Source: DASSSY01 sp035708205 (GTDB lineage Bacteria > Bacteroidota > Bacteroidia > Chitinophagales > Chitinophagaceae). Taken from it: a DNA stretch of 64,000 nt. A program made the position numbers and the translations under genes. The stretch is taken from the NCBI GenBank assembly GCA_035708205.1, contig DASSSY010000002.1:310001-374000 (forward strand). Direction: 5' to 3'. Below are positions 44,025 through 52,605 of this stretch, in pieces. The notes under the pieces are model-generated. The model did no database searches. It was not told the DNA's origin and saw nothing but the letters and a program-made list of their open reading frames with translations. Positions within the stretch are counted from its first letter, which is position 1. The number at the start of each line of letters is the position of its first letter.

Positions 44025-45671
44025 ATGGAACCTGTTCATTTACCTCGTCCGCAGTCTGAATTACCCGATCTGAACATTAGTAATGGCCAGGGGTTGCTGC
44101 AATGGATTTCCACTGTTGACCATAAACAGATTGGGATCATGTATCTGCTATTTTCCGTTTTATTCTTATGTATCGGCGGCCTGGCGGCATTATTGTTCCG
44201 CATCCAGCTTGCTTTACCAAACAATGCTTTCATCGGGCCGGAAATGTTTAGCCAGCTTTTTACCATGCATGGCACTACAATGATATTTTTTGTGCTTACG
44301 CCGGGCATACTGGGCTTTTCCGTCTATTTTACGCCCCTTATGATCGGGGCAAATGAAATGGCCTTTCCCCGTTTAAATGCTTTTAGTTTATGGATCGCTT
44401 TCTTTGGCGCGTTATTGCTTTATTTCAGCTTTTTTAACGGGGGCGCACCGGATGGCGGCTGGTTCAATTATGCCCCGCTTAATGAAAAGCAATATGCTTC
44501 CGGCAACGGCATCGATTATTATTGTATTGGGTTGCTGCTTGGTGGCATCGGAACGGCCAGCACGGCGATCAACCTGATTGTAACCATATTGCAATGCCGG
44601 GTCAAAACGATGGGTTTGCACCATCTTTCGGTATTCGTCTGGATGGTCCTGGTCAATTCTTTCCTGATACTGGCTGCTTTCCCGGCCATAAATGCCGCCC
44701 TGTGTATGCTGCTACTGGACCGGCAGTTACAGGCCCACTTTTTTGATCTTTCCGCCGGCGGGTCGCCTTTACTCTGGCAGCATCTTTTTTGGCTTTTCGG
44801 ACACCCGGAAGTATATATTTTAATTTTGCCTTCTTTCGGTATCCTGTCCGAGGTCTTCCAGGTCTTTTCGCGGAAGCCAATTTTTGGATACGGGCTTCTG
44901 GTGGGTTCCGGAATCGTTATTGCCCTGCTTGCTTTTGGCGTATGGATGCACCATATGTTTGCTGCTGGCCTGGGCATTACGATAAATGGATTTTTTTCTG
45001 CCAGCAGCCTGTTGATTGGTGTGGCCACGGGCGTTAAGATTTTTAGCTGGATCGCCACAATGTGGGGCGGATCTTTACGGTTTACGACGGCGATGATGTT
45101 TGCCTGCGCCTTTCTTGTTGAATTTACGATTGGCGGACTGAGCGGCATTTCCTTCGCGATCGTGCCGATTGACTGGCAGCTTACGGACACTTATTACGTA
45201 GTGGCGCATATCCACTATGTATTTATCGGCGGCAGTTTATTCGGCCTTTTGGCCGGCCTTTTTTATTGGTTCCCGAAAATGAGCGGAAGGATGATCCGGG
45301 ACCGCAATGGCAAAATCTTCTTCTGGCTTTTCGTTGCCGGCTTTAATATGACCTTCCTCGTGCAGCATGCTTTAGGGGCCATGGGCATGTCGCGCAGGGT
45401 TTATACTTATCCCGATGTCCCCGGTTATGGTACGCTGAACCTTATTTCCACCTGCGGCGCTTTTATTATGGGTATTTCGGTGTTGTACCTCCTGTATCTT
45501 TTAATACAGAGCAAGCGTTATGGGAAAGAAGCGCCGGGAGACCCCTGGGATGCTTATACCCTGGAATGGATGACCCCTTCGCCACCCGCCCTGAAAAATT
45601 TTGAGGCGTTGCCGCCTGTTCACAGCGAACGGCCATTCCGGGATCTGAAAATAGAACGCCAGGAAAAGTAA
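44025..45671 (+). CDS. ctaD: Cytochrome c oxidase subunit I
   Basis: A 548-residue heme-copper oxidase subunit I with 12 helices. Heme and copper ligands are present: H-G-T-T-M-I (heme a), G-H-P-E-V-Y with the cross-linked His/Tyr pair and helix VI Glu, H-H-M-F (CuB) and V-A-H-I-H-Y (heme a3/heme a). The K-channel Lys lies in K-I-F-S-W. At the D-channel mouth the usual D-M-A-F-P-R reads E-M-A-F-P-R, a conservative Asp-to-Glu change. The glutamate in H-P-E-V marks type A1. It reduces O2 to water and pumps protons. Confidence 0.96.
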   Translation: MEPVHLPRPQSELPDLNISNGQGLLQWISTVDHKQIGIMYLLFSVLFLCIGGLAALLFRIQLALPNNAFIGPEMFSQLFTMHGTTMIFFVLTPGILGFSVYFTPLMIGANEMAFPRLNAFSLWIAFFGALLLYFSFFNGGAPDGGWFNYAPLNEKQYASGNGIDYYCIGLLLGGIGTASTAINLIVTILQCRVKTMGLHHLSVFVWMVLVNSFLILAAFPAINAALCMLLLDRQLQAHFFDLSAGGSPLLWQHLFWLFGHPEVYILILPSFGILSEVFQVFSRKPIFGYGLLVGSGIVIALLAFGVWMHHMFAAGLGITINGFFSASSLLIGVATGVKIFSWIATMWGGSLRFTTAMMFACAFLVEFTIGGLSGISFAIVPIDWQLTDTYYVVAHIHYVFIGGSLFGLLAGLFYWFPKMSGRMIRDRNGKIFFWLFVAGFNMTFLVQHALGAMGMSRRVYTYPDVPGYGTLNLISTCGAFIMGISVLYLLYLLIQSKRYGKEAPGDPWDAYTLEWMTPSPPALKNFEALPPVHSERPFRDLKIERQEK

Positions 45672-45673
45672 AA

Positions 45674-46237
45674 ATGAAGCAAATGGAAAATAAACTCATG
45701 ATAAAATTAGTGGTGGGCACGGAAGCGCTGTTTTTTGTTGCGCTTATATTCGGATATGTATATTTCGCATTTAAGCCGGGGTATGACCCACGGGTGTTAC
45801 GCTTGCTTCATACCCGCTCCACCGGTATATTTTCCCTGTTCCTGTTCAGCAGCAGCTTTACCTTCTGGCGTGCGGCAGTGAATTTTGATAAAGGGAAGCC
45901 CTCCCGGCTTAAGGTATGGCTGGCCATTACTATTGCGCTGGGTTGCCTTTTTCTTTTCGGGCAGGGGAGGGAGTATTTTAATTTATTCAGGGAAAACCTG
46001 ACCATCAGCAGCAATCTTTTTGGTACCAGTTTTTTTACCTTAACCGGGTTTCACGGGCTGCATGTTTTTATCGGTCTCATTATGCTTTCCATAGTGTTGC
46101 TGCTCGCCTTTTTAGGAGACCTCGACCGGCCCGGTTCTTCGGTCATTGAAACGGTCGGCATTTATTGGCATTTCGTGGATGTTGTATGGTTTTTTGTGTT
46201 TAGCCTGGTATATGTTTTGCCTCATTTTTTAAAATAA
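45674..46237 (+). CDS. ctaE: Cytochrome c oxidase subunit III
   Basis: A 187-residue membrane protein of five helices, the short form of subunit III found with caa3 oxidases. Characteristic parts are the first helix E-A-L-F-F-V-A-L-I-F-G-Y, T-G-F-H-G-L-H-V near 125 and the last helix with Y-W-H-F-V-D-V-V-W-F. It starts two bases after ctaD and precedes ctaG by seven bases. Confidence 0.93.
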   Translation: MKQMENKLMIKLVVGTEALFFVALIFGYVYFAFKPGYDPRVLRLLHTRSTGIFSLFLFSSSFTFWRAAVNFDKGKPSRLKVWLAITIALGCLFLFGQGREYFNLFRENLTISSNLFGTSFFTLTGFHGLHVFIGLIMLSIVLLLAFLGDLDRPGSSVIETVGIYWHFVDVVWFFVFSLVYVLPHFLK

Positions 46238-46244
46238 TAAATCA

Positions 46245-47072
46245 ATGAAACCACTTTTTCAATATTGGCATTTTAATTCCGGGATGATGATTTTAGTACT
46301 GGTGGCCGCCGGGTTTTATTTGGCTGTGAGCAAATTGAAGTTGCGCAAAGGTGCGGTTGTTTTTTTCTCGGGTTTACTTCTTATGGCCCTGATGGAATCG
46401 TCACCCCTGCATTTCCTGGCAATGCATCATTTGTTTAGCGCCCACATGATCATACATGTGGTTATCCTGCTTATTGGCGCGCCGCTAATGGTGTGGGGAT
46501 GGCCTCACGGGCTGCCCGGCATTGAAAAGAACAAGGCTTCTTTTTCCAGGTTCGCTTCCAGGTATCCCTGGCTATGCTGGTTGTGTGGCGTAGGGATCAT
46601 GTGGTTTTGGCATATCCCCATGATATTTAATTTATCTGGCAATATGCATGCCGGTCATTCTGGCCTATTGCCCTTGTTACAACCTTTCAGTTTAATGGTT
46701 GCGGGTATGATTTTCGCGTGGCCGCTTATCGGGCCGGTAAAAGAATGCCGGGTTGACCCGCTGCATGGCATTCTTTATCTCTTTATGGCCTGTATGGGAT
46801 GTTCCCTATTAGGATTGCTGCTCACTTTTGCCCCGGCGGAACTATTTCCACATCCGGAAATGGCCGGTGTACCCGGGCTGTCGGAATTTGTCGGCAATCA
46901 ATGGTCAATGACGCCGCAGGCGGATCAGCAAATATCAGGATTGATCATGTGGGTACCTTGCTGTTTTATTTACATTGCCGGTAGCCTTTTCTTATTACGG
47001 CTCTGGTTCGGGGAAAAAGAAATTTCTGCAGGACAGGATAAAGACGACCTTTTAATGACAATAGGAAAATGA
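46245..47072 (+). CDS. CtaG-like cytochrome c oxidase assembly protein (caa3_CtaG)
   Basis: A 275-residue integral membrane protein with six or seven helices and the conserved histidines of the caa3_CtaG family (H-H-L-F-S-A-H-M-I-I-H near 63-73; W-F-W-H-I-P near 122-127). It is involved in copper loading or assembly of heme-copper oxidase. The stop codon overlaps the start of the next small gene by four bases, typical of translational coupling. Confidence 0.88.
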   Translation: MKPLFQYWHFNSGMMILVLVAAGFYLAVSKLKLRKGAVVFFSGLLLMALMESSPLHFLAMHHLFSAHMIIHVVILLIGAPLMVWGWPHGLPGIEKNKASFSRFASRYPWLCWLCGVGIMWFWHIPMIFNLSGNMHAGHSGLLPLLQPFSLMVAGMIFAWPLIGPVKECRVDPLHGILYLFMACMGCSLLGLLLTFAPAELFPHPEMAGVPGLSEFVGNQWSMTPQADQQISGLIMWVPCCFIYIAGSLFLLRLWFGEKEISAGQDKDDLLMTIGK

Positions 47073-47311
47073 AAAACGAACGGGCAACATCGGCATCGGG
47101 ACAGGAACAATGGCAAAAGGCCACCCCCAGGAAATTACCGGACCCCACGTACTGGCCATTTTTTCTTGCCATGGGCTTGGCTTTTTTTGTTTGGGGATTC
47201 ATTGCCGGTTGGATCATTTGCATGGCAGGGCTGCTGATCCTCATGATTTCGTTAACCGGATGGGTAAAAATTTTAAGAAATGAATCAGGAAGAAATAAAA
47301 ACGACAATTAA
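47069..47311 (+). CDS. Small two-helix membrane protein in the oxidase cluster
   Basis: An 80-residue protein whose N-terminal 30 residues are polar and whose remainder forms two membrane helices (about 31-66). It overlaps ctaG upstream by four bases and the Rieske gene downstream by 32 bases, so it is translated with them. It may be a small oxidase subunit IV-like or assembly component; similarity is too weak to name it. Confidence 0.7.
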   Translation: MKNERATSASGQEQWQKATPRKLPDPTYWPFFLAMGLAFFVWGFIAGWIICMAGLLILMISLTGWVKILRNESGRNKNDN

Positions 47312-47792
47312 CCGCAGAAAATTCTTAATCAGGATAAGTATGGGCTTCACAGGTATTGCTGCGGCTATTACAGTTGTTCCGGTAGTAAGCGCTTTCCTGG
47401 CTCCTCTGTTAAACGATCAGGAAGGAGAATGGCGTGATGTGGGAACATTAGGCGATTTTGAAATTGGCCGTACCCGCCTGGTCCGCTTTGAAGATGCCGA
47501 TCCGCAATCGTGGAACGGAACGGATGCCCGGACGGCGGCATGGGTAAGAAGGGATACGGAAAACCGTTTTACGGCATTTTCGGCTAATTGTACGCATATG
47601 GGCTGTCCCGTACGCTGGGAAGCGGATGCGGAATTATTCATGTGCCCGTGTCACGGCGGGGTGTTTTACAGAGACGGTACCGTAGCATCGGGTCCTCCGC
47701 CAAAAAGGCTTGCGCAATATCCCATACGGGTGGCGGGTAGCCAGGTGCAAATCAGGACCTTACCTTTACCGATAACTCATATTACGGATTGA
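47280..47792 (+). CDS. Rieske iron-sulfur protein of a bc-type complex
   Basis: A 170-residue protein with a twin-arginine type N-terminal anchor (N-R-R-K-F-L-I-R) and a periplasmic Rieske domain holding both cluster motifs, C-T-H-M-G-C-P (near 100) and C-P-C-H-G-G-V-F (near 120), with the G-P-P-P-K-R-L loop. It transfers electrons from quinol to cytochrome c. It overlaps the preceding small gene and lies 49 bases before the cytochrome b-c gene. Confidence 0.93.
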   Translation: MNQEEIKTTINRRKFLIRISMGFTGIAAAITVVPVVSAFLAPLLNDQEGEWRDVGTLGDFEIGRTRLVRFEDADPQSWNGTDARTAAWVRRDTENRFTAFSANCTHMGCPVRWEADAELFMCPCHGGVFYRDGTVASGPPPKRLAQYPIRVAGSQVQIRTLPLPITHITD

Positions 47793-47841
47793 CGAGGACT
47801 ACGCGGGCATATATACCGTTAAAGTATAATCAGCGATAAAT

Positions 47842-49233
47842 ATGAACAAGCTCAAAAAAATAGGAAAATGGATAGACGACCGCAGCGGGCTGACCGAAAC
47901 GATCCTCCCGTTGATCAGGCATCCCGTTCCGGCGAGTGTGCGGTGGGCTTATGTTTTCGGGAGCGGCACTCTTTTTTGTTTTATTTTACAGGTCGTCACA
48001 GGCATCGGGCTTTCCCTGCTGTACCAGCCGTCCTCACAGGAAGCATACAAATCCCTTCAGTATATCACGCAGCAGGCGGCGTTAGGTAACCTCTTGCGCG
48101 GTATTCATTATTTCGGTGCTTCAGGGATGATTATTCTTGCGGGCATCCACATGACCCGTGTGTATATCACCGCTTCTTATAAATACCCGAGGGAGATGAG
48201 CTGGATCAGCGGGATATTCCTGCTGATCTTTACGATTGCCATGGGTTTTACGGGTCAGTTGCTGCGGTGGGATTCCAATGGTGTATGGTCTTCTGTTGTG
48301 GCTGCGGAACAATTAGGGAGGACACCTGTCATTGGTACCTGGCTGGCGAGGTTGGTGTTGGGCGGGAAAACGATCGGCGCGCAAACATTAAGCCGGTTTT
48401 ATGCCTTTCATGTGCTTATCCTGCCCGGGTTGATCTTTATTCTCGTGGGGTTTCATCTTTATCTCGTTATCCGGAACGGGATTTCGGAGCCTCCAAAAGC
48501 CGGGCGGCTGGTTAATCCCAAAACTTACAGGGAATGGTATCAGGGCTTATTAAGAAAAAACGGGGAACCCTTTTGGCCCTATGCCGCCTGGCGAGATGTT
48601 CTATTTGGCGCATTTGTCCTGCTTGTCATTATTGGACTGGCGCTTACTTTCGGACCTCCGGAACTGACCCGGCCACCGGACCCTTCGCTTTTATATACCA
48701 CACCCAAACCGGACTGGTACCTGCTGCCCGTCTTTGCGTTGTATGCATTAATGCCTCCGGCTATCGAGTCGTACGCCATTATCATTGGTCCCCTGCTGGC
48801 CATTATCGGCCTATTGGTTTTGCCTTTTGTTTCCAACAAAGGCGAAAGAAGCCCTATCCGACGTCCCTGGGCCGTTTTCGGAGTGATTTGCGTGGTTACT
48901 TTTGTCACCAGCCTGTTAAATGTCGGATTTAAATCATCATGGTCGCCTGATTTCAAGACCCGGCCTGTTGCTCCCGCTCGTTCTCCGGCGGCTAACCCGG
49001 AAATAAGCTCAGGTGCTGTCCTGTTTTATAAAAAAGGTTGCCAGTATTGCCATTCGATAAGCGGGCAGGGAGGACATAACGGGCCGGACCTGAGCATAAT
49101 AGGAAGATCATGGAATACACAACAATTACAGATTCAGATTGTTAATGGTAGTAAGGGCATGCCTGCATATGGCGGTATGCTCTCCGAAAAAGAATTGGCC
49201 GCTTTGATCGCTTTTTTAAAAGCGCAAAAATGA
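47842..49233 (+). CDS. Cytochrome b fused to cytochrome c
   Basis: A 463-residue fusion. The N-terminal part is cytochrome b with the heme-ligating His pairs in H-Y-F-G-A-S-G (about 92) and A-F-H-V-L-I-L-P-G and F-H-L-Y-L-V-I, followed by helices E-H with P-P-E-L-T-R-P-P and D-W-Y-L-L-P. The last 85 residues form a cytochrome c domain (C-Q-Y-C-H near 397 and M-P-A-Y near 443). The fused c domain can replace the separate cytochrome c1. With the Rieske protein it makes a minimal quinol:cytochrome c oxidoreductase. Confidence 0.93.
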   Translation: MNKLKKIGKWIDDRSGLTETILPLIRHPVPASVRWAYVFGSGTLFCFILQVVTGIGLSLLYQPSSQEAYKSLQYITQQAALGNLLRGIHYFGASGMIILAGIHMTRVYITASYKYPREMSWISGIFLLIFTIAMGFTGQLLRWDSNGVWSSVVAAEQLGRTPVIGTWLARLVLGGKTIGAQTLSRFYAFHVLILPGLIFILVGFHLYLVIRNGISEPPKAGRLVNPKTYREWYQGLLRKNGEPFWPYAAWRDVLFGAFVLLVIIGLALTFGPPELTRPPDPSLLYTTPKPDWYLLPVFALYALMPPAIESYAIIIGPLLAIIGLLVLPFVSNKGERSPIRRPWAVFGVICVVTFVTSLLNVGFKSSWSPDFKTRPVAPARSPAANPEISSGAVLFYKKGCQYCHSISGQGGHNGPDLSIIGRSWNTQQLQIQIVNGSKGMPAYGGMLSEKELAALIAFLKAQK

Positions 49234-49290
49234 CCTGCTTTGAAATACTTATGCTGTCAATTAATTTTTATTACAACATACATTGATCTT

Positions 49291-50385
49291 ATGAAAATAG
49301 CGCAGATTGCCCCTTTATTTGAATCCGTTCCGCCAAAATTTTATGGTGGAACAGAACGTGTCGTTCATTATTTAACGGAGGAACTGGTTCGCCAGGGCCA
49401 TGAGGTTACCCTTTTCGCATCAGGCGATTCAACAACTAACGCCCGGTTAATTGCCACAGTGGACAGATCGCTGCGCCTGGATCCATCCTGCAGGGATCCG
49501 CTGGCACACCAGGTGATACAAATGAAAAAGGTAGTGGATATGGCTTCGGGATTTGATATCCTTCATTTCCATACCGATTTTCTTCATTTTCCCATGACTA
49601 GTCTGCTAAAGCCTCCCTGCGTGACCACATTGCACGGACGCCTGGATATCCCCGACCTTCAACCGCTTTATGATGCGTTTCCACGGGAAAATGTGGTAGC
49701 CATTTCGGAAAGCCAGAAAAGACCGGTTCCCCAGGCTCATTGGTTAGGTACGGTTTATCATGGGTTACCGGAAAGCCTTCATCATCGGGGTGACGGGAAC
49801 GGCGGTTATTGGGCTTTCCTGGGCCGTATCTCACCAGAAAAAGGAGTAGACCGGGCCATTGAAATTGCATTGTCCGCCAAAATCCGTTTAAAGATAGCGG
49901 CTAAAGTGGATAAGTCCGATGCCCTTTATTTTAAAGAAAAAATAAGTCCCCTGCTGGAGCATCCCTTGGTTGAATTTATCGGGGAAATAAACGAGCCGCA
50001 AAAAACGGATTTCCTGGGTAAGGCTACGGGCTTGCTCTTCCCGATAGACTGGGCGGAGCCTTTCGGTATGGTGATGATCGAAGCTATGGCCTGCGGCACG
50101 CCGGTACTGGCATTTGATAACGGATCGGTTCCTGAAGTGATTGAGGAAGGGGTATCCGGAATGATTGTTCATTCCATTGCAGAGGCCGTTCATGCTGTTC
50201 CCGGAGTAGCCGCGCTGCCCCGGGGAGCTGTCCGCCATGCATTTGAAAAGCGGTTTACCGCCTCCAGGATGGCCGGTAATTATGTACGCCTGTATTATAA
50301 GGTTCTCCGGAATAGTTTTGGCAAAAGCACGTTTACGGATTTGGGAAATGGCTTTGCAGCAAGTTTTTCCGGGAGCAATAGCTAA
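49291..50385 (+). CDS. GT4-family glycosyltransferase
   Basis: 364 residues from ATG 49291; a start at 49240 would add 17 residues with no family similarity. The N-terminal domain has I-A-P-L-F-E-S-V-P-P-K-F-Y-G-G-T-E-R-V-V and the C-terminal domain the nucleotide-sugar signature E-P-F-G-M-V-M-I-E-A-M-A-C-G-T-P-V (E-x7-E), both diagnostic of GT4. The first motif is seen in clusters with amylo-glucosidase in this phylum. Donor and acceptor are unknown. The next gene starts 14 bases later. Confidence 0.9.
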   Translation: MKIAQIAPLFESVPPKFYGGTERVVHYLTEELVRQGHEVTLFASGDSTTNARLIATVDRSLRLDPSCRDPLAHQVIQMKKVVDMASGFDILHFHTDFLHFPMTSLLKPPCVTTLHGRLDIPDLQPLYDAFPRENVVAISESQKRPVPQAHWLGTVYHGLPESLHHRGDGNGGYWAFLGRISPEKGVDRAIEIALSAKIRLKIAAKVDKSDALYFKEKISPLLEHPLVEFIGEINEPQKTDFLGKATGLLFPIDWAEPFGMVMIEAMACGTPVLAFDNGSVPEVIEEGVSGMIVHSIAEAVHAVPGVAALPRGAVRHAFEKRFTASRMAGNYVRLYYKVLRNSFGKSTFTDLGNGFAASFSGSNS

Positions 50386-50399
50386 AAAATGTAATAATT

Positions 50400-52565
50400 A
50401 TGAAGAGAAAAACGACAGGTAAAGTGAAGGATCAGTTTCATACTTCCGAGGAAACGGTTAACTCCGACAACCAGGTAAATATGCTGAACCACTCCAACAC
50501 TTTTGCACTATTTGACCGGTCGGGAAATATTATTCCGGAGGGAAGAATGGTGCAGGGCATCTATCATGAAGGTACCCGCTTTTTGAACAAGCTTATCCTG
50601 ACCATTGATGGGCAGAGGCCTTTGCTGCTTAGCAGTAAGGTAAAGGAAGATAATGACATTCTTTCCGTTGATCTTACCAATCCGGTACTGAAAAAATGCG
50701 GTATGGAAAGCAATACTATCCATATTCTGCGTCACCAGTTTATCCGGGAAAGCGGCTATTATGAAGAAATCATTTGTAATAATTACGGTGAGAAAGGATG
50801 CAGCTTTGGCATTAACCTTGCTTTTGGCGCAGACTTTAAGGATATTTTTGAAATACGGGGCACAAAAAGAAAAATGAAGCCCAATCCCGTGCAATACAGG
50901 AGCTCAAAATACAGCTGCACCATGACGAACCTGGGCCTGGACGGTCTGAAACGTAGCGCTGTCATTAAGTTCCATTCAGAAACGCCTTGTACCTTCAAAA
51001 ATAATGAAGCGCTATTCACGGTGGATTTGACGCCGGAATCTTCCGTTTCCATTCAATATTTCATTCATTTTAAAACAGGTAGAGACGGCAGGCCGCCTAT
51101 GAGTTACAATGCAGCCAAAAAATCCATATCCCATGAAACCCGGAAAGCCCATGAAATATTTGCGGAAATCCATACGTCAAACGAACAATTTAACCATTGG
51201 ATCAAACGGTCGGGCGGAGATCTGTTTTCCCTTCTGGCCCATACGGAAACAGGTAAATACCCATACGGCGGGGTGCCCTGGTACAATACCCCCTTTGGTC
51301 GTGATGGCCTGGTAACGGCTATGGAAACCTTATGGCTGGCCCCAGGGATCGCAAAGGACGTGCTGCTGTTCCTGGCGGCAACACAGGCAACGGAATCAAT
51401 TCCGAAATGGGATGCAGATCCCGGTAAAATTCTGCATGAAGCCCGTAAAAGTGAAATGGCCAACACGGAAGAGGTCCCCTTCAAAAGATATTACGGTAGC
51501 ATTGATGCCACGCCGTTGTTTATTATGCTGGCCGGGATGTATTTTGAGCGTACTGCCGATATTGCCCTGATCAAGAAAATATGGCCGAATATTAGAGCGG
51601 CCATAAACTGGATAGAGAAATATGGCGATATTGACGGTGACGGATTTGTGGAATACCAGCACAAAGCCAAAAACGGGCTTGCCAATCAGGGGTGGAAGGA
51701 TTCCTTTGATTCCATTATGTACGAAGACGGTAAACTGGCAAAAGCGCCTATTGCCTTGTGCGAGGTCCAGGGATATGTATTTAGCGCCTGGCAATATGCG
51801 GCAAAAATGGCTGAAATATTAGGGGAAGACCGTCTTTCCGGTAAATTGAAGACAGCGGCGGCGGCGCTAAAAAAAGTTTTTAATAAGCAGTTCTGGGATG
51901 AAAAGAGACATTGTTTTGTGTTGGCTCTTGATGGGAAAAAACGCCCCTGCAATGTCCTGACGTCCAACGCCGGGCAATGCCTTTTCACGTCTATTGTGGA
52001 CGAAGACAAAGCAGCTAAGCTGGCGAAAGTCTTGATGCGGGATGATATGTTCAGCGGCTGGGGCATACGGACGCTTTCGGAGCATGAAGTACGCTTTAAT
52101 CCCATGTCGTACCATAATGGCTCGGTATGGCCCCATGATAATGCGCTGATTGCTTACGGTCTCTCCCTTTACGGCTTCCGAAAGCCCGTGGCCCAGGTTA
52201 TGCAGGCGGTTTTTGACGCTTCTTTATACATGGACCTACAACGGATGCCGGAGCTCTATTGCGGATTCCTGCGCAGGCCTGCCGAGGGACCTACTGCGTA
52301 CCCCGTTGCCTGTTCGCCACAGGCATGGGCGGTAGGGTCTGTGTTCCTCTTGCTTCAGGCTTGCCTGAGCATCAAAATTGACGCCCTGACAAAGATAATT
52401 GTATTTAATAGCCCGCGGCTTCCGCCTTATCTGGAGCAAATAAGTATCATAAATCTTAGTCTTCCGGACGGTTCCTGCGATATTTTGATTAACCGTCTTG
52501 AAAATGATGTGGGCTTTAATCTTTTAAAAAAACCGGAAGACTGGGAAGTCATCATTAAAAAGTAA
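50400..52565 (+). CDS. Amylo-alpha-1,6-glucosidase/glycogen debranching-type enzyme
   Basis: A 721-residue protein. The N-terminal beta-sandwich (G-I-Y-H-E-G-T-R-F near 56) is the GDE_N-like domain. The C-terminal (alpha/alpha)6 barrel carries N-T-P-F-G-R-D-G (near 298), G-D-I-D-G-D-G-F-V-E-Y and N-Q-G-W-K-D-S, the active-site loops of glycogen-debranching-like enzymes. It probably hydrolyses alpha-1,6-linked glucose from glycogen or related glucans. Cotranscription with the GT4 gene upstream is likely. The role within the island is inferred. Confidence 0.88.
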   Translation: MKRKTTGKVKDQFHTSEETVNSDNQVNMLNHSNTFALFDRSGNIIPEGRMVQGIYHEGTRFLNKLILTIDGQRPLLLSSKVKEDNDILSVDLTNPVLKKCGMESNTIHILRHQFIRESGYYEEIICNNYGEKGCSFGINLAFGADFKDIFEIRGTKRKMKPNPVQYRSSKYSCTMTNLGLDGLKRSAVIKFHSETPCTFKNNEALFTVDLTPESSVSIQYFIHFKTGRDGRPPMSYNAAKKSISHETRKAHEIFAEIHTSNEQFNHWIKRSGGDLFSLLAHTETGKYPYGGVPWYNTPFGRDGLVTAMETLWLAPGIAKDVLLFLAATQATESIPKWDADPGKILHEARKSEMANTEEVPFKRYYGSIDATPLFIMLAGMYFERTADIALIKKIWPNIRAAINWIEKYGDIDGDGFVEYQHKAKNGLANQGWKDSFDSIMYEDGKLAKAPIALCEVQGYVFSAWQYAAKMAEILGEDRLSGKLKTAAAALKKVFNKQFWDEKRHCFVLALDGKKRPCNVLTSNAGQCLFTSIVDEDKAAKLAKVLMRDDMFSGWGIRTLSEHEVRFNPMSYHNGSVWPHDNALIAYGLSLYGFRKPVAQVMQAVFDASLYMDLQRMPELYCGFLRRPAEGPTAYPVACSPQAWAVGSVFLLLQACLSIKIDALTKIIVFNSPRLPPYLEQISIINLSLPDGSCDILINRLENDVGFNLLKKPEDWEVIIKK

Positions 52566-52605
52566 ACGAAACGATCCAAGGTTTCTTCAGCAAAAAAGTA
52601 AAATA

